A stretch of DNA of 55,393 bases, taken from assembly GCF_937903345.1 (NCBI RefSeq), contig NZ_CALCZQ010000005.1, positions 1-55,393 on the forward strand. The letters run 5' to 3'. The notes under the pieces were generated by a model that was not told the origin of the DNA, did not search any database, and worked only from the letters and a program-made list of their open reading frames with translations. Shown here one piece after another: positions 1 through 10,243 of this stretch. Made by a program: the position numbers and the translations under genes. The stretch's first letter is position 1; every line of letters begins with the position of its first letter. This stretch comes from an uncultured Emticicia sp. (GTDB taxonomy: Bacteria > Bacteroidota > Bacteroidia > Cytophagales > Spirosomataceae).

Positions 1-1
1 T

Positions 2-1393
2 ACACCGAAAGACAAACTGTTTTTGAGCGGTTTTTATGGCAACGACAACGCCAATTATACAGGTGCAAGCAGCTTAAATTACGGAATAGACTTTGGTAAT
101 AGTGCCGCTACGCTCCGTTGGAATCATCTATTTAGTCAGAAATTATTTTCAAATACTTCATTGATTATCAATAATTATCATTTGGGACTTTCAACGCTTC
201 AAAGTGGCTATGTTGCTCAAATATATTCTTCGATTAAAGATATGAATGCCAAAACCGATTTTGAATTTTACCCCAATCAAAATCATAACATTCGATTTGG
301 ATTAAATTACAGCTATCATACCTTTGCTCCCTTGTCGGCATCTGCTAAGATTCCCAAAAATGGAGTTATCCCAAAGTTCAATACTGATAGTTTAGCAAAA
401 ACATATACCAATGAATTGGCTTTATATGTGAATGATGAAATTAAAGTTTCACCTAAGTTTAGCTTAAATATAGGGCTACGAGTGCCTTACTTCTATACCA
501 AAGATGTGAGTTATCAGTATTTTGAACCACGCCTATCTTCAAAAATTAGTTTGAATGCTGAAACCTCATTAAAAATTTCATATACTGTAATGAATCAATT
601 TTTGCATTTGATTCCCAATTCAACTGCTTCACTACCAACGGATATTTGGATTCCTGCCAGTAAGATAACAGCACCACAACAGTCTAAACAGATTTCATTG
701 GGTTTATTTAAGAATTTCAAAGAAAATGCTTTCAAGACAAGTATTGAGGTTTACTATAAAGATATGAAGAACCAAGCTCTTTTTAAAGAAGGAACACTTC
801 TAACACAAGGAGCAAGCATTGAAAATAGCTTAACCTTCGGAAAAGGATACAGCTATGGAGCAGAAATTTATATTGAAAAAGCCACAGGTCGATTGAATGG
901 CTGGCTGGCATATACGCTATCTTGGACAAATCAAACTTTTAAAGATTTGAATTTCGGCAAGGAGTTTCCTTTTGCCTATGACCGCCGACATAACTTATCG
1001 TTGGTAGGGAGTTATGAATTATCCAAGAAATGGACACTTTCAGGGGCATTTGTTTTTAATACAGGGCGACCATATACGTTGCCCGTTGGTAGAGTTGATG
1101 TAGGCTATGGTGGTACACTCTATAACGGCACATATGCTGATTATTCGGAACGAAATAATTACAGATTGAATAATTTTCATCGCTTAGATATAAGTGCTAT
1201 TTATAAAAAAACACGCAAACTATTTGGCAAAAAGTACGATTCTGAATGGGTATTTGGCGTTTATAATTTATACAGTCGCCGAAATCCGTATTTCGTTTAT
1301 CTTTCAACCGATGAAATAACTAAACTCCCCAAGGCAACGCAAGTTTCGTTGTTGCCTGCTATTCCAAGTGTAAGTTATAATTTTAAATTCTAA
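2..1393 (+). CDS. TonB-dependent receptor, C-terminal part (5' end outside window)
   Basis: Outer-membrane beta-barrel part of a TonB-dependent receptor. The frame is open from base 2 with no start codon in context; the first possible start is a TTG at 23 in mid-barrel, so the gene begins upstream of the window. The visible ~460 residues are alternating amphipathic strands with many aromatic residues, including a GRPYTLP-type loop motif, and end in an aromatic barrel terminus (SYNFKF). The plug domain is missing. A DUF4249 lipoprotein gene follows after 11 bp, a pairing typical of Bacteroidota. The receptor presumably imports a substrate with its partner; the substrate cannot be told. Confidence 0.85.
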   Translation, partial: TPKDKLFLSGFYGNDNANYTGASSLNYGIDFGNSAATLRWNHLFSQKLFSNTSLIINNYHLGLSTLQSGYVAQIYSSIKDMNAKTDFEFYPNQNHNIRFGLNYSYHTFAPLSASAKIPKNGVIPKFNTDSLAKTYTNELALYVNDEIKVSPKFSLNIGLRVPYFYTKDVSYQYFEPRLSSKISLNAETSLKISYTVMNQFLHLIPNSTASLPTDIWIPASKITAPQQSKQISLGLFKNFKENAFKTSIEVYYKDMKNQALFKEGTLLTQGASIENSLTFGKGYSYGAEIYIEKATGRLNGWLAYTLSWTNQTFKDLNFGKEFPFAYDRRHNLSLVGSYELSKKWTLSGAFVFNTGRPYTLPVGRVDVGYGGTLYNGTYADYSERNNYRLNNFHRLDISAIYKKTRKLFGKKYDSEWVFGVYNLYSRRNPYFVYLSTDEITKLPKATQVSLLPAIPSVSYNFKF

Positions 1394-1404
1394 GAATTAA
1401 TTCA

Positions 1405-2301
1405 ATGAAAAAATACATTCATATATTTTCAGCATTTTTGATAGGGATTATTTTTGTTTCTTGCGAGAAAACTATAACAATCAAAGCCTTGCCTTATCAA
1501 GACCAACTTTCAATCGAGTGCTTGTTAGTACCAGGCGAAGAGCCTAAATTGTTTTTAAACAAATCGGTTGCTTATTTTAGTGCAAAAGTTAATAATATTG
1601 ATTTGTTTATTGCTGATGCTTCGGTCAAGATTTCGAGCGATGGTATAACTGATATTTTAAGTCCTTCATCTGAACGAAATGCTTTTCTTTGTCAAGATGA
1701 ATATTTTTATTTAGGTAAAATTAAAGCTCAAATGGGTAAAACTTACAAATTAGAAGTAACTTACAAAGGACAAACTTATACTGCTGAAACCACAATCAAT
1801 CAATCAAAACCAAAGCTTAATTCGGTTGATTATACTCAAAAATTTAATGATGTTTATGGCGAACACGAAGGCATCATTTTAAATTTTAATGACACACCAA
1901 ATGAAATAAATAATTATCGTTTCTTGATGGTTCGGCAAGTAGATAGTACCGTTAGAACGGCAAATAACAAAGTATTTAAAACTGAGTGTAATGGGGCAAA
2001 TAAATTTACTGTTATTGAAGTTGGCCGTTCGGTTTACTCTGACCAGAATAAAAATGGATTAGCGATGAGTTTTGTAGTAGAACCAGCCTACACACATAAG
2101 CAAGGGCAAACTGCCAAAGTTTATGTGCAAACAATTGATGCGAGAGCTGCTGATTTTTTTGATGCCCTTGACCGTCAAAAATTAGCTACCTATAATCCTT
2201 TCGTTGAGCCTGTTTTCTTAAAAACACAAATTGCTGGTTGTATTGGTGTTTTTGGTAGCATGAATATATCAGAGCCGATAGATTTTGTCTACCCTGAGTA
2301 A
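1405..2301 (+). CDS. DUF4249 family outer-membrane lipoprotein
   Basis: 298 residues. The N-terminus is a lipoprotein signal: MKK, a hydrophobic run, then a lipobox ending FVSC with the lipidated cysteine near residue 20. The rest is beta-rich and matches the DUF4249 pattern: an early LSIECLLVPGEEPKLFLNKS stretch, a YKLEVTYKGQTYTAETTI strand pair and a C-terminal GCIGVFGSMN motif. DUF4249 proteins are surface or periplasmic partners of TonB receptors; their molecular role is not established. It is co-directional with and 11 bp behind the receptor, so probably co-transcribed. A hairpin terminator follows at about 2388. Confidence 0.85.
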   Translation: MKKYIHIFSAFLIGIIFVSCEKTITIKALPYQDQLSIECLLVPGEEPKLFLNKSVAYFSAKVNNIDLFIADASVKISSDGITDILSPSSERNAFLCQDEYFYLGKIKAQMGKTYKLEVTYKGQTYTAETTINQSKPKLNSVDYTQKFNDVYGEHEGIILNFNDTPNEINNYRFLMVRQVDSTVRTANNKVFKTECNGANKFTVIEVGRSVYSDQNKNGLAMSFVVEPAYTHKQGQTAKVYVQTIDARAADFFDALDRQKLATYNPFVEPVFLKTQIAGCIGVFGSMNISEPIDFVYPE

Positions 2302-2387
2302 GTCGAAATTGTTGGGTAACGTTTATTTATCAGTTATTTAATGAAGATTTTTAACGAATCGGAACACGAGAAGTATATATTTATTGG

Positions 2388-2428
2388 AAATAAACAGTCA
2401 GTTTGGTAAAGTCTGACCGTTTATTTTT
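2388..2428. terminator. Hairpin terminator between convergent genes
   Basis: 14-bp arms (2388-2401 and 2413-2426) with one G-T wobble and an 11-nt loop, followed by TTTTT on the + strand. It lies between the DUF4249 gene (+) and the P-type ATPase gene (-), which converge here, and is best read as the terminator of the + operon. Confidence 0.7.
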
Positions 2429-2444
2429 GGTATAGAATAATACT

Positions 2445-4514
2445 TTAAAACTTCATCCTCTGAATCCTAACGGCATTTAAAATGGCTAAGAGGGCAACAC
2501 CCACATCGGCAAAAACAGCTTCCCACATGGTGGCTAATCCTCCAGCACCGAGTATCAATACGATACCTTTTACTACAAATGCCATTGTGATATTTTGCCA
2601 AACAATTCGTTTAGTTTGTTTGCCAATATTTATTGCCATAGGTATTTTTGAAGGCTTATCATCTTGAATCACCACATCAGCAGTTTCTATGGTTGCATCG
2701 CTTCCAAGTCCGCCCATTGCAATACCTACGTCGCTTAAAGCTACCACAGGAGCGTCATTTACACCATCGCCCACAAAAGCAACGGTTTCGTTTCTGTCTT
2801 TAATTTCTTTAACTTTATTTACTTTATCTTCGGGCAATAAATCGCCAAATGAGTTGGTAATGCCCAGTTTATCAGCGACAAATTTTACTACATTGTTCTT
2901 GTCGCCACTTAGCATGGTTGTTTGAACTCCCAATTCTTTGAGTTTATTTACCGCAAATTGAGCATCTTCTTTAACAATATCGGCGATAGTGAGATAGCCT
3001 ACAAATTTTTTATCATAAGCAATAGCAATCAAAGTGTAAACAATCGTTGTAGGGTCGATGTCATAAGTGATATTAAACTTATCCATTAGCTTAAAATTAC
3101 CTACTAATATTTCTTTTCCTTCAATGATTGCTTTCAGTCCATGCCCTGAAATTTCTTCTACATTTTCTAAATTTATTGTAGCATCTATTGTTCCTACAAA
3201 TTGATGTATTGCCGTAGCTACAGGGTGTGTACTTTGGCTTTCGAGGGCATTTACTTTTTGTAAAATATCATCTTTATCAAAATCAGGCCTAAAAACAACT
3301 TCCTGCACTTTGAAGACGCCTTCAGTCATTGTCCCTGTTTTGTCCATCACTACATTTTGGATGTTGGCGATAGTATCCAAAAAATTACTCCCTTTAAACA
3401 AGATTCCATTTTTACTGGCTGCACCAATGCCACCAAAATAGCCCAAAGGAATAGAAATTACCAAAGCACAAGGACAAGAAATAACTAAAAAGACTAAAGC
3501 CCTGTAAAGCCATTGATTAAACTCATAATTTTCTACAAAAAAGTAAGGTAAACCAGTTATTAGAATAGCCAACAACACTACTATTGGCGTATAGATTTTT
3601 GCAAATTTTCTAATAAAAAGTTCGGTTGGGGCTTTTTGAGCAGTTGCATTTTGTACTAATTCTAAGATTTTAGATAATTTACTGTCTTGATAAGCAGTGG
3701 TAACTTTTATTTGAGAAACGGTATTGAGATTTATCATTCCTGCCAGCACGATTTCACCCTTTTCTTTGGTGTCTGGTTTGCTCTCGCCAGTTAATGCTGC
3801 TGTGTTGAAGGATGCTGTTTCTGAAAGTAATTCACCATCTAAGCCCAATTTTTCACCCGCTTTTAATTGAATAATATCTCCAATTTTCACATTTTCAGCT
3901 TTTATTTTTATTGCTTGATTATTTTGCAAAATGCTTACTTCATCAGGTCTTTGGTCAAGTAAGGTTTTGATATTTGCCTTCGCTCTTTTGACTGCCAAAG
4001 TCTGAAAAACCTCTCCGACTGCATAAAAAAGCATCACGGCTACTCCTTCGGGGTATTCGCCAATAGCAAATGCTCCGATAGTAGCAATACTCATTAGCAA
4101 GAACTCTGAAAATATTTCACCTTTACCAATGCTTTCAATCGCTTCTTTTAGTACGGGAAAACCCACTGGTAAGTAAGCAATCGCATACCAAATAATTCTG
4201 ACCCAACCTGTAAACCAAGTTTGTGGAACATAATTATCTAATGCAATGGCAGTTAGCAATAAAACTAAGCTAATGATAGCTGGTAAAAACATCTTGAATG
4301 TGCTATTACTTTCGCCCGAATGGTCGTGTCCGTCTTCTTCAGAATGCTCGGTTTCTGTAGTTTTAAGTTTGATTTTTGATTCTGTACTACAACAACCATC
4401 TTCATCATGGTTTACTTTTAATAACTCCTTTGCACCCGCTTTGGTGTAAATTTTGTCTTCTTGAAGGCAGCAGAGTTGTCTGCCTTGTGCATCGAATTTA
4501 TGTTTATGTTCCAT
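2445..4514 (-). CDS. Zn2+/Cd2+/Pb2+-type P1B ATPase (ZntA/CadA-like)
   Basis: 689-residue heavy-metal exporting P-type ATPase of the inner membrane. Visible motifs are the CPC transmembrane metal site (347-349), the DKTGT phosphorylation loop with D391, the HP motif (430-431) and GDGVND (582-587). An Asp-Val-Gly in the last membrane helix (D670) is the mark of P1B-2 Zn/Cd/Pb pumps rather than copper pumps. The N-terminus has no classic GMTCxxC HMA fold; it has a Cys-Cys pair at 15-16, another at 41-42 and a His/Glu-rich stretch (55-65), likely metal-binding. It is the last gene of the efflux operon, 37 bp behind the adaptor, and would take metal from cytosol to periplasm for the RND pump. Confidence 0.92.
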   Translation of the reverse strand: MEHKHKFDAQGRQLCCLQEDKIYTKAGAKELLKVNHDEDGCCSTESKIKLKTTETEHSEEDGHDHSGESNSTFKMFLPAIISLVLLLTAIALDNYVPQTWFTGWVRIIWYAIAYLPVGFPVLKEAIESIGKGEIFSEFLLMSIATIGAFAIGEYPEGVAVMLFYAVGEVFQTLAVKRAKANIKTLLDQRPDEVSILQNNQAIKIKAENVKIGDIIQLKAGEKLGLDGELLSETASFNTAALTGESKPDTKEKGEIVLAGMINLNTVSQIKVTTAYQDSKLSKILELVQNATAQKAPTELFIRKFAKIYTPIVVLLAILITGLPYFFVENYEFNQWLYRALVFLVISCPCALVISIPLGYFGGIGAASKNGILFKGSNFLDTIANIQNVVMDKTGTMTEGVFKVQEVVFRPDFDKDDILQKVNALESQSTHPVATAIHQFVGTIDATINLENVEEISGHGLKAIIEGKEILVGNFKLMDKFNITYDIDPTTIVYTLIAIAYDKKFVGYLTIADIVKEDAQFAVNKLKELGVQTTMLSGDKNNVVKFVADKLGITNSFGDLLPEDKVNKVKEIKDRNETVAFVGDGVNDAPVVALSDVGIAMGGLGSDATIETADVVIQDDKPSKIPMAINIGKQTKRIVWQNITMAFVVKGIVLILGAGGLATMWEAVFADVGVALLAILNAVRIQRMKF

Positions 4515-4551
4515 TTTTATATTAAAAATTTATGAATAAAATTAATAAGTA

Positions 4552-5802
4552 TCAATGCCCGTGGTCATCGCCACCTTCGGCATTGGCCATCGTTGATTGT
4601 AAATAATAAGCTCCTTTTGTTACTATTTTTGCTCCAATCGGTATTTCTTGTAAAGGTGTAACTTGCACAAAACCCAATTGGATAGTCCCTTTTTTTACCT
4701 CAATACGTTTGAAATGAACCCCTTCATCTTTCTTTTCTTCATGTTCTTTTTCACCCTCTTTCTTACTATGTTCCGCTTCGTTTTCAGGCTCTTGAATAAA
4801 AATATAATCTTTGCCACCTGATTGAGCAATGGCATTTATCGGTAAGGTATTTACATCATTTTTACCAATATCAATCAAAGCGTTTACATACATTCCAGAT
4901 ATTAAATTGGCATTTTGATTATTGATGTCGGCATGAACAGCGACAGATTTAGATTCATTTTGAAAGGCTTTACCAATACTAAAAATCGTTCCGATAATTT
5001 CTTGATTGCCTTGGTTAGTCAGCACAAATCTAACACTTTGTCCAACTTTTATGCGAAATAGGTCTTTTTCATAAACCAATAAATCAACGTGCATCTTAGA
5101 GTTATCAACTATCGAAAACAAGGTATTATTGGCTGAAACACTACTGCCTATTTTTACTTTTACCTCTGTAATATAGCCCGAAATAGGAGCAGAAATGGTG
5201 AGAACGGAAGCATTGTCATTACCACCCAGCGAAAGGTTTTGGTCTAAAATAATTAATTGATTCTCTATGTTTTTGATTTTATTTTTGATGCTTTCAAGCT
5301 CGGTATTAGTTTTTTGGAAGGTCTTTTTTGCCGTTATATTTTCATCGCTCAGTTCTTTCTGCCGAGCAAATTCCAATTCTAAAAAATCTTTATTTACCTT
5401 TGCTTGTTGAAGTTCTTCGGTCAATTTAGCCTTTTCTAAGCGGATATTATTGAACTCCATACTCTGAAAAGTTGCCAATGTTTGCCCTTTTTTTACATAC
5501 TGTCCTTCGATAACGGCAATCGTTTTGATAATTCCACCCAAAAATACCGATACATCGGCTTGGTTTTGTGGTGGTAGTTTGGTGTAGCCATTGGCTGTGA
5601 TTACCTCACTCAAGTTTTTCTTTTCAAAATTTCCAAAAACGATTTGCGATGATTTTATTTGTAGCGGTGTTAATTCAACTACACCACTTTCATCATGATG
5701 TTCTTCTTCTGTGGCAGTTTCGGCGGTATTTTTATTGCAAGAAACCAACAGAAATAAACTAAAGAACCCTACTAAAAATATATATTGATGATTGTTTTTC
5801 AT
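4552..5802 (-). CDS. RND efflux periplasmic adaptor, CzcB/CusB type
   Basis: 416-residue membrane-fusion protein. It has a lipoprotein signal (LFLLVSCNK lipobox), then a split lipoyl/barrel-sandwich domain around a long coiled-coil hairpin (about residues 115-190, rich in Lys, Glu and Leu), then a beta-barrel domain. The C-terminal tail has two metal-binding-looking patches: a His/Glu/Lys-rich insertion (about 345-370) and a DDHGH end. It links the inner-membrane pump to the outer-membrane channel and may hand over metal. It lies 11 bp downstream of the RND pump gene and 37 bp upstream of the P-type ATPase gene. Confidence 0.9.
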   Translation of the reverse strand: MKNNHQYIFLVGFFSLFLLVSCNKNTAETATEEEHHDESGVVELTPLQIKSSQIVFGNFEKKNLSEVITANGYTKLPPQNQADVSVFLGGIIKTIAVIEGQYVKKGQTLATFQSMEFNNIRLEKAKLTEELQQAKVNKDFLELEFARQKELSDENITAKKTFQKTNTELESIKNKIKNIENQLIILDQNLSLGGNDNASVLTISAPISGYITEVKVKIGSSVSANNTLFSIVDNSKMHVDLLVYEKDLFRIKVGQSVRFVLTNQGNQEIIGTIFSIGKAFQNESKSVAVHADINNQNANLISGMYVNALIDIGKNDVNTLPINAIAQSGGKDYIFIQEPENEAEHSKKEGEKEHEEKKDEGVHFKRIEVKKGTIQLGFVQVTPLQEIPIGAKIVTKGAYYLQSTMANAEGGDDHGH

Positions 5803-5813
5803 TTGCTTAAATA

Positions 5814-8800
5814 TTAATTGTTTAACAAATATTGAATGTTGATTACACTTCGGTTGAAAGTATTGATAGCCTGCAAATAATTTTGCTGAATGTTCAAAAT
5901 CGTTTCTAAACTTTGGAGATATTCAACATAACCGACTTCGCCATTTTGATAGGCTTTTGTAGCATTTTTAGAGATAATTTCAGCATTTGGCAATGCCGTC
6001 TGTACATAATAATCCACCAAAGATTGATTGGTTTTTTGCTCTTGAATTTGCTGTAAAAGCTCGCTATTCAACTGATTTTTAAGATATTCTGCCTTTTTTT
6101 CTTGCAACAGAATCTCTGTTTCTGAGGCTTGTAGTCGGGCTTTATTGGCTTTGTTGGAAATAGGAATGCTGATGCCCAAATTGATTCCTTGAAAACGAGG
6201 AACTGTATTATAAAATACAGTTTTGTCATTGACCTGCTGGTTACCAGTGAGTGACTGCAAAAAATATCCTATTGAAAAGTCGGGTTTTGTAATCGCTTTT
6301 TCAAGGTTTTTACTTGCTTCCGCAATAGCAATCTGTTGAAGTGCTATTTGTAAGATAGGATTCTGATTTATAAAAACGGTATCCGACAATATCGAAACTG
6401 AGGGTAAAAAATGATTTTCAAGAATTGAAAAATCGCTTTTCAAATTCAAAATGGATTTTAATTTTATTTTCTCACTTAAAATCAAACTTTCATTTTGTTT
6501 TCTAAGTTGAATCAAGCCCTGCTGTCGGGTTTCAGCGGTGGTTTTTTCTAAGAGAGAACTTTCGCCAGTTTTGAGCTTCACAGTTGCTGCCTTTACAAAT
6601 TGCAACAAATATTCATCTTGTTTAATCAAAATTTGATTAATTGCGGTCAGATACAAAATTGTATTCCAAGATTGTCGAATTTGAAAGGCAATATCATGCT
6701 TGGTGGCTAACAATTTCAACTCACTGTTTTTTATATTCCCGTCGATTAGTGCCTTTTTTGCTTGGAACTGAAATGGGCTAAATCCTTGCGAAATGCTATA
6801 ATTTTGGTCAAAACTTCGAGTATTATACTGCCCAAGCATCGTGTTTATATTAGTTTTGGGCATTTCTTTTGCAGTAGGTTTTAGCTGATTTTGTTTTAAA
6901 ATATCCAACTCATTTGCTTGCACCAAACTATTATTTTTTGTTCCGAAATCAATCGCTTGTTGTAAACTCAAAACCGATTGAGCATTAGAAATAAGACTTG
7001 AAAACAAAAATCCAAATGCTATGATGGCTGTTTTTGCAGAGACTTTCGGTTTTTTTATTCCTTTTTCAAACAATAAATATAAAATTGGCAAAACAATCAA
7101 GGTGAGTAAAGTAGCCGTTATTAAACCTCCAATAACCACAGTCGCCAAAGGTTTTTGAACTTCTGCTCCAGCACCACTACTCAAAGCCATTGGTAAAAAG
7201 CCCAGAGAAGCCACGGCGGCAGTCATTACCACTGGCCGTAAACGTACTTTTGTACCTTCCTTGATTCTTTCTAAAACATTTTCCCAACCTTCGGATTTGA
7301 GTTGATTGAAATAGCCAATTAGCACGATACCATTCAAAACTGCCACACCAAACAAGGCAATAAAGCCAATACCAGCCGAAATACTGAAAGGCATTCCACG
7401 TAACGATAGAGCAAACACGCCTCCGATTGCAGAAAGAGGAATTGCCGTAAAAATCAATACCGATTGTTTGATAGAATTAAAAGTGAAATACAACAACACA
7501 AAAATCAACAATAAAGCTACTGGTACTGCTATGGAGAGGCGTTTGTTAGCTTCTACCAAATTTTCAAACTGACCGCCATAGGTTACGTAGTATCCTTCGG
7601 GAAGTTTGAGTTTGGTATCTAATTTAGCTTGAATATCCTGCACAACGCTATTCACATCTCGTCCACGAACATTCAAGCCAATCACAATTCTACGTCGTCC
7701 ATCTTCACGGCTTATCTGTGCTGGTCCTTGCTCAAAATTTACATCAGCTACTTGCTCTAATGGAATTTGGTTGCCATTGGGTAAACTCACAAAAATATTT
7801 TTTACATTAGAAATGTCTTGTCTGAAATCCTTATCAAGTCTTACAACCAAATCATAACGTTTTTCACCTTCATATACAGTACCAGTGGTCTCACCTGCGA
7901 AACCTGTACGCACAACCTTGTTCAAATCGCCTACATTTAGACCATACAATGCCAATTTATCAGGGTTATAGCGAACAGTTATTTGTGGCATACCTGTAAC
8001 TTGCTCGGCTTTGATGTCTGCTACTCCTTCAATTTTGCCAATTAATCCAATGGCATCATTAGCAGTTACTGCCAATTTTTCTAAATCTTCACCAAAAATC
8101 TTGATGGCAATATCGCTCCGAACTCCTGTCATTAATTCATTGAAACGCATTTGAATGGGTTGAGAAACTTCAAAACCAACACCTGGTATTTGCTCCATTT
8201 CTTCCTTCATCATATCAGCCAATTGAAAGAAGTCTTTGGTTGTTGTCCATTCTTTTTTATTTTTTAGAATGACAATTATATCAGCAGACTCGATAGGCAT
8301 TGGGTCTGTGGGTATTTCAGCAGAACCAATTTTACTTACCACTTCTACCACTTCAGGAAACTTTGCTTTTAATATTTTTTCGAGTTTGGTAGAAGTTTCT
8401 ATACTCATACTTAAAGAACTTCCGTTGGCATTTCTGAAATTGATGGCATAATCGCCCTCTTCTAAGGTTGGAATAAACTCACCGCCCATTCGGCTAAACA
8501 CGAAAAGAGCAATCAAAAACAGGGCTATTGAAGCACCCAAAATGATTGATTTGAGTTGAAGAGCCTTGTTCAAGATTGGTTGATAGAAGCGATAGATAAA
8601 ATCAATGATTTTATCCGAAATATTCTTTTTATGGCTAATGTTTTTGCTCAAAAACAAGGCAGAAGCCATTGGAACATAGGTGAGAGATAAAATAAAAGCA
8701 CCAAGAATGGCGAATGAAACGGTTTGTGCCATAGGCTTGAACATTTTGCCTTCTGTACCAACCAATGCTAAAATCGGTAAATAAACGATTAAGATAATGA

Positions 8801-10154
8801 TTTCACCAAAAGCAGCACTTGACCTTATTTGTGTTGAAGCTTGTAGCACTTCTTTATCCATTTCTTCGGAAGAAAGACTTCCTTCTTTGTTTTGATGCAG
8901 TCGATGGATTACTGCTTCGACAATGATAACCGCACCATCGACAATCAAGCCAAAATCAATCGCACCCAAACTCATGAGGTTGCCGCTTACTCCAAATAGG
9001 TTCATCATTATCACCGCAAAAAGCAATGCTAATGGAATAACGGAGGCTACTACCAAACCAGCTCGCCAATTACCGAGCAATAATACCAGCACAAAAATAA
9101 CTATCAACGCTCCTTCTAAAAGGTTAGTTTCTACTGTCCCGATGGCATTATTGACAAGTTTTGTGCGGTCAATGAAGGGTTCGAGCAATACACCTTCGGG
9201 CAATGATTTTCTGATTTGTTCAACTTTGGCTTTGGTACGATTCACTACCGCCGAAGAATTTTCTCCCTTCAACATCAGTACCATTCCTCCCACCACTTCG
9301 CCATTACCGTCTTTGGTAACTGCTCCATATCGTAACGCTGAGCCTTCATTTACAGTGGCAACATCACGAATCAATATTGGAATACCATTATTGGTTTTTA
9401 CTACAATTTTTTCAATATCAGCAATGGTTTTTACCATTCCTAAAGCCCTGATAAAATAGACATACGGTTGTTTATCTATATATGCACCACCCGTATTTTC
9501 ATTGTTTTTTTCAAGAGCTTCAAAAATATCTGTTATCGTGGTATTCATGCTTTTCAGTCGGTCGGGCTGCACAGCTATTTCGTATTGCTTTAAGCTGCCA
9601 CCAAGGGTAGTAACTTCGGCAATTCCCGCCGTTCCAAGCAGTTGGGGTTTGACAATCCAATCTTGAATACTCCTTAGTTTTGAAGCATCGTATTGGTTTT
9701 CAAAGCCTTTTTTCGCAAAAATCACGTATTGATAAATCTCGCCTAAGCCTGTGCTGATAGGTGCTAATTCTGGAATACCAGTTCCCTTTGGAATCAGTCT
9801 TTCAGCGTCTTTTAGCTTTTCGCTCATTTGTTGCCTTGCCCAATAAATGTCCACATTCTCTTCAAAAACGAGGGTAATGACACTTAATCCAAATCGAGAA
9901 AATGAACGCATTTCCACTATTTTAGGAATTGTTTTCATCGTTTGTTCGATGGGATAGGTAATAAATTGCTCTACTTCTTGGGTTGCCAAAGTGGGAGCGG
10001 TGGTAATAACTTGTACCTGATTATTAGTAATATCGGGTAAAGCATCTATTGGAAGCCTACTCAAATTGTAGATGCCTACCAATACTAAGGCAGCCGTGAG
10101 TAAGCCAACGATAAATTTGTTTTTTATCGAAAACTGTATGATTTTATCTAACAT
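5814..10154 (-). CDS. CzcA/CusA-type heavy-metal RND pump fused to a TolC-like outer-membrane domain
   Basis: 1446 residues, about 400 more than an ordinary CzcA. Residues 1 to about 1035 are a complete proton-driven RND metal pump. The fourth membrane helix carries the DFGLIVDGAVIIVEA motif (about 400-415), with the two Asp and the Glu that define heavy-metal RND pumps of the Zn/Co/Cd group. After a cytoplasmic linker comes a hydrophobic segment that looks like an internal signal sequence and ends SNAQS (about 1056). The last ~390 residues are a TolC/OEP-type coiled coil (repeated Gln/Leu/Asn-rich helices, ANELDILKQN). Such fusions recur in Bacteroidota. It heads the pump operon, after the DUF6660-like gene. 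Confidence 0.92.
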   Translation of the reverse strand: MLDKIIQFSIKNKFIVGLLTAALVLVGIYNLSRLPIDALPDITNNQVQVITTAPTLATQEVEQFITYPIEQTMKTIPKIVEMRSFSRFGLSVITLVFEENVDIYWARQQMSEKLKDAERLIPKGTGIPELAPISTGLGEIYQYVIFAKKGFENQYDASKLRSIQDWIVKPQLLGTAGIAEVTTLGGSLKQYEIAVQPDRLKSMNTTITDIFEALEKNNENTGGAYIDKQPYVYFIRALGMVKTIADIEKIVVKTNNGIPILIRDVATVNEGSALRYGAVTKDGNGEVVGGMVLMLKGENSSAVVNRTKAKVEQIRKSLPEGVLLEPFIDRTKLVNNAIGTVETNLLEGALIVIFVLVLLLGNWRAGLVVASVIPLALLFAVIMMNLFGVSGNLMSLGAIDFGLIVDGAVIIVEAVIHRLHQNKEGSLSSEEMDKEVLQASTQIRSSAAFGEIIILIVYLPILALVGTEGKMFKPMAQTVSFAILGAFILSLTYVPMASALFLSKNISHKKNISDKIIDFIYRFYQPILNKALQLKSIILGASIALFLIALFVFSRMGGEFIPTLEEGDYAINFRNANGSSLSMSIETSTKLEKILKAKFPEVVEVVSKIGSAEIPTDPMPIESADIIVILKNKKEWTTTKDFFQLADMMKEEMEQIPGVGFEVSQPIQMRFNELMTGVRSDIAIKIFGEDLEKLAVTANDAIGLIGKIEGVADIKAEQVTGMPQITVRYNPDKLALYGLNVGDLNKVVRTGFAGETTGTVYEGEKRYDLVVRLDKDFRQDISNVKNIFVSLPNGNQIPLEQVADVNFEQGPAQISREDGRRRIVIGLNVRGRDVNSVVQDIQAKLDTKLKLPEGYYVTYGGQFENLVEANKRLSIAVPVALLLIFVLLYFTFNSIKQSVLIFTAIPLSAIGGVFALSLRGMPFSISAGIGFIALFGVAVLNGIVLIGYFNQLKSEGWENVLERIKEGTKVRLRPVVMTAAVASLGFLPMALSSGAGAEVQKPLATVVIGGLITATLLTLIVLPILYLLFEKGIKKPKVSAKTAIIAFGFLFSSLISNAQSVLSLQQAIDFGTKNNSLVQANELDILKQNQLKPTAKEMPKTNINTMLGQYNTRSFDQNYSISQGFSPFQFQAKKALIDGNIKNSELKLLATKHDIAFQIRQSWNTILYLTAINQILIKQDEYLLQFVKAATVKLKTGESSLLEKTTAETRQQGLIQLRKQNESLILSEKIKLKSILNLKSDFSILENHFLPSVSILSDTVFINQNPILQIALQQIAIAEASKNLEKAITKPDFSIGYFLQSLTGNQQVNDKTVFYNTVPRFQGINLGISIPISNKANKARLQASETEILLQEKKAEYLKNQLNSELLQQIQEQKTNQSLVDYYVQTALPNAEIISKNATKAYQNGEVGYVEYLQSLETILNIQQNYLQAINTFNRSVINIQYLLNN

Positions 10155-10243
10155 TATTTTAAAATCTAATTTTTGAGAAATAGATATAGGTATTTGACCG
10201 TCAGTAAACTAACAGCATTTAAACACAATATGAATTTTACAAA

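Noticed and set aside
8923..9459. 178-codon open frame on the + strand
   Set aside because: Antisense inside the conserved RND pump gene; its composition is that of a shadow frame.
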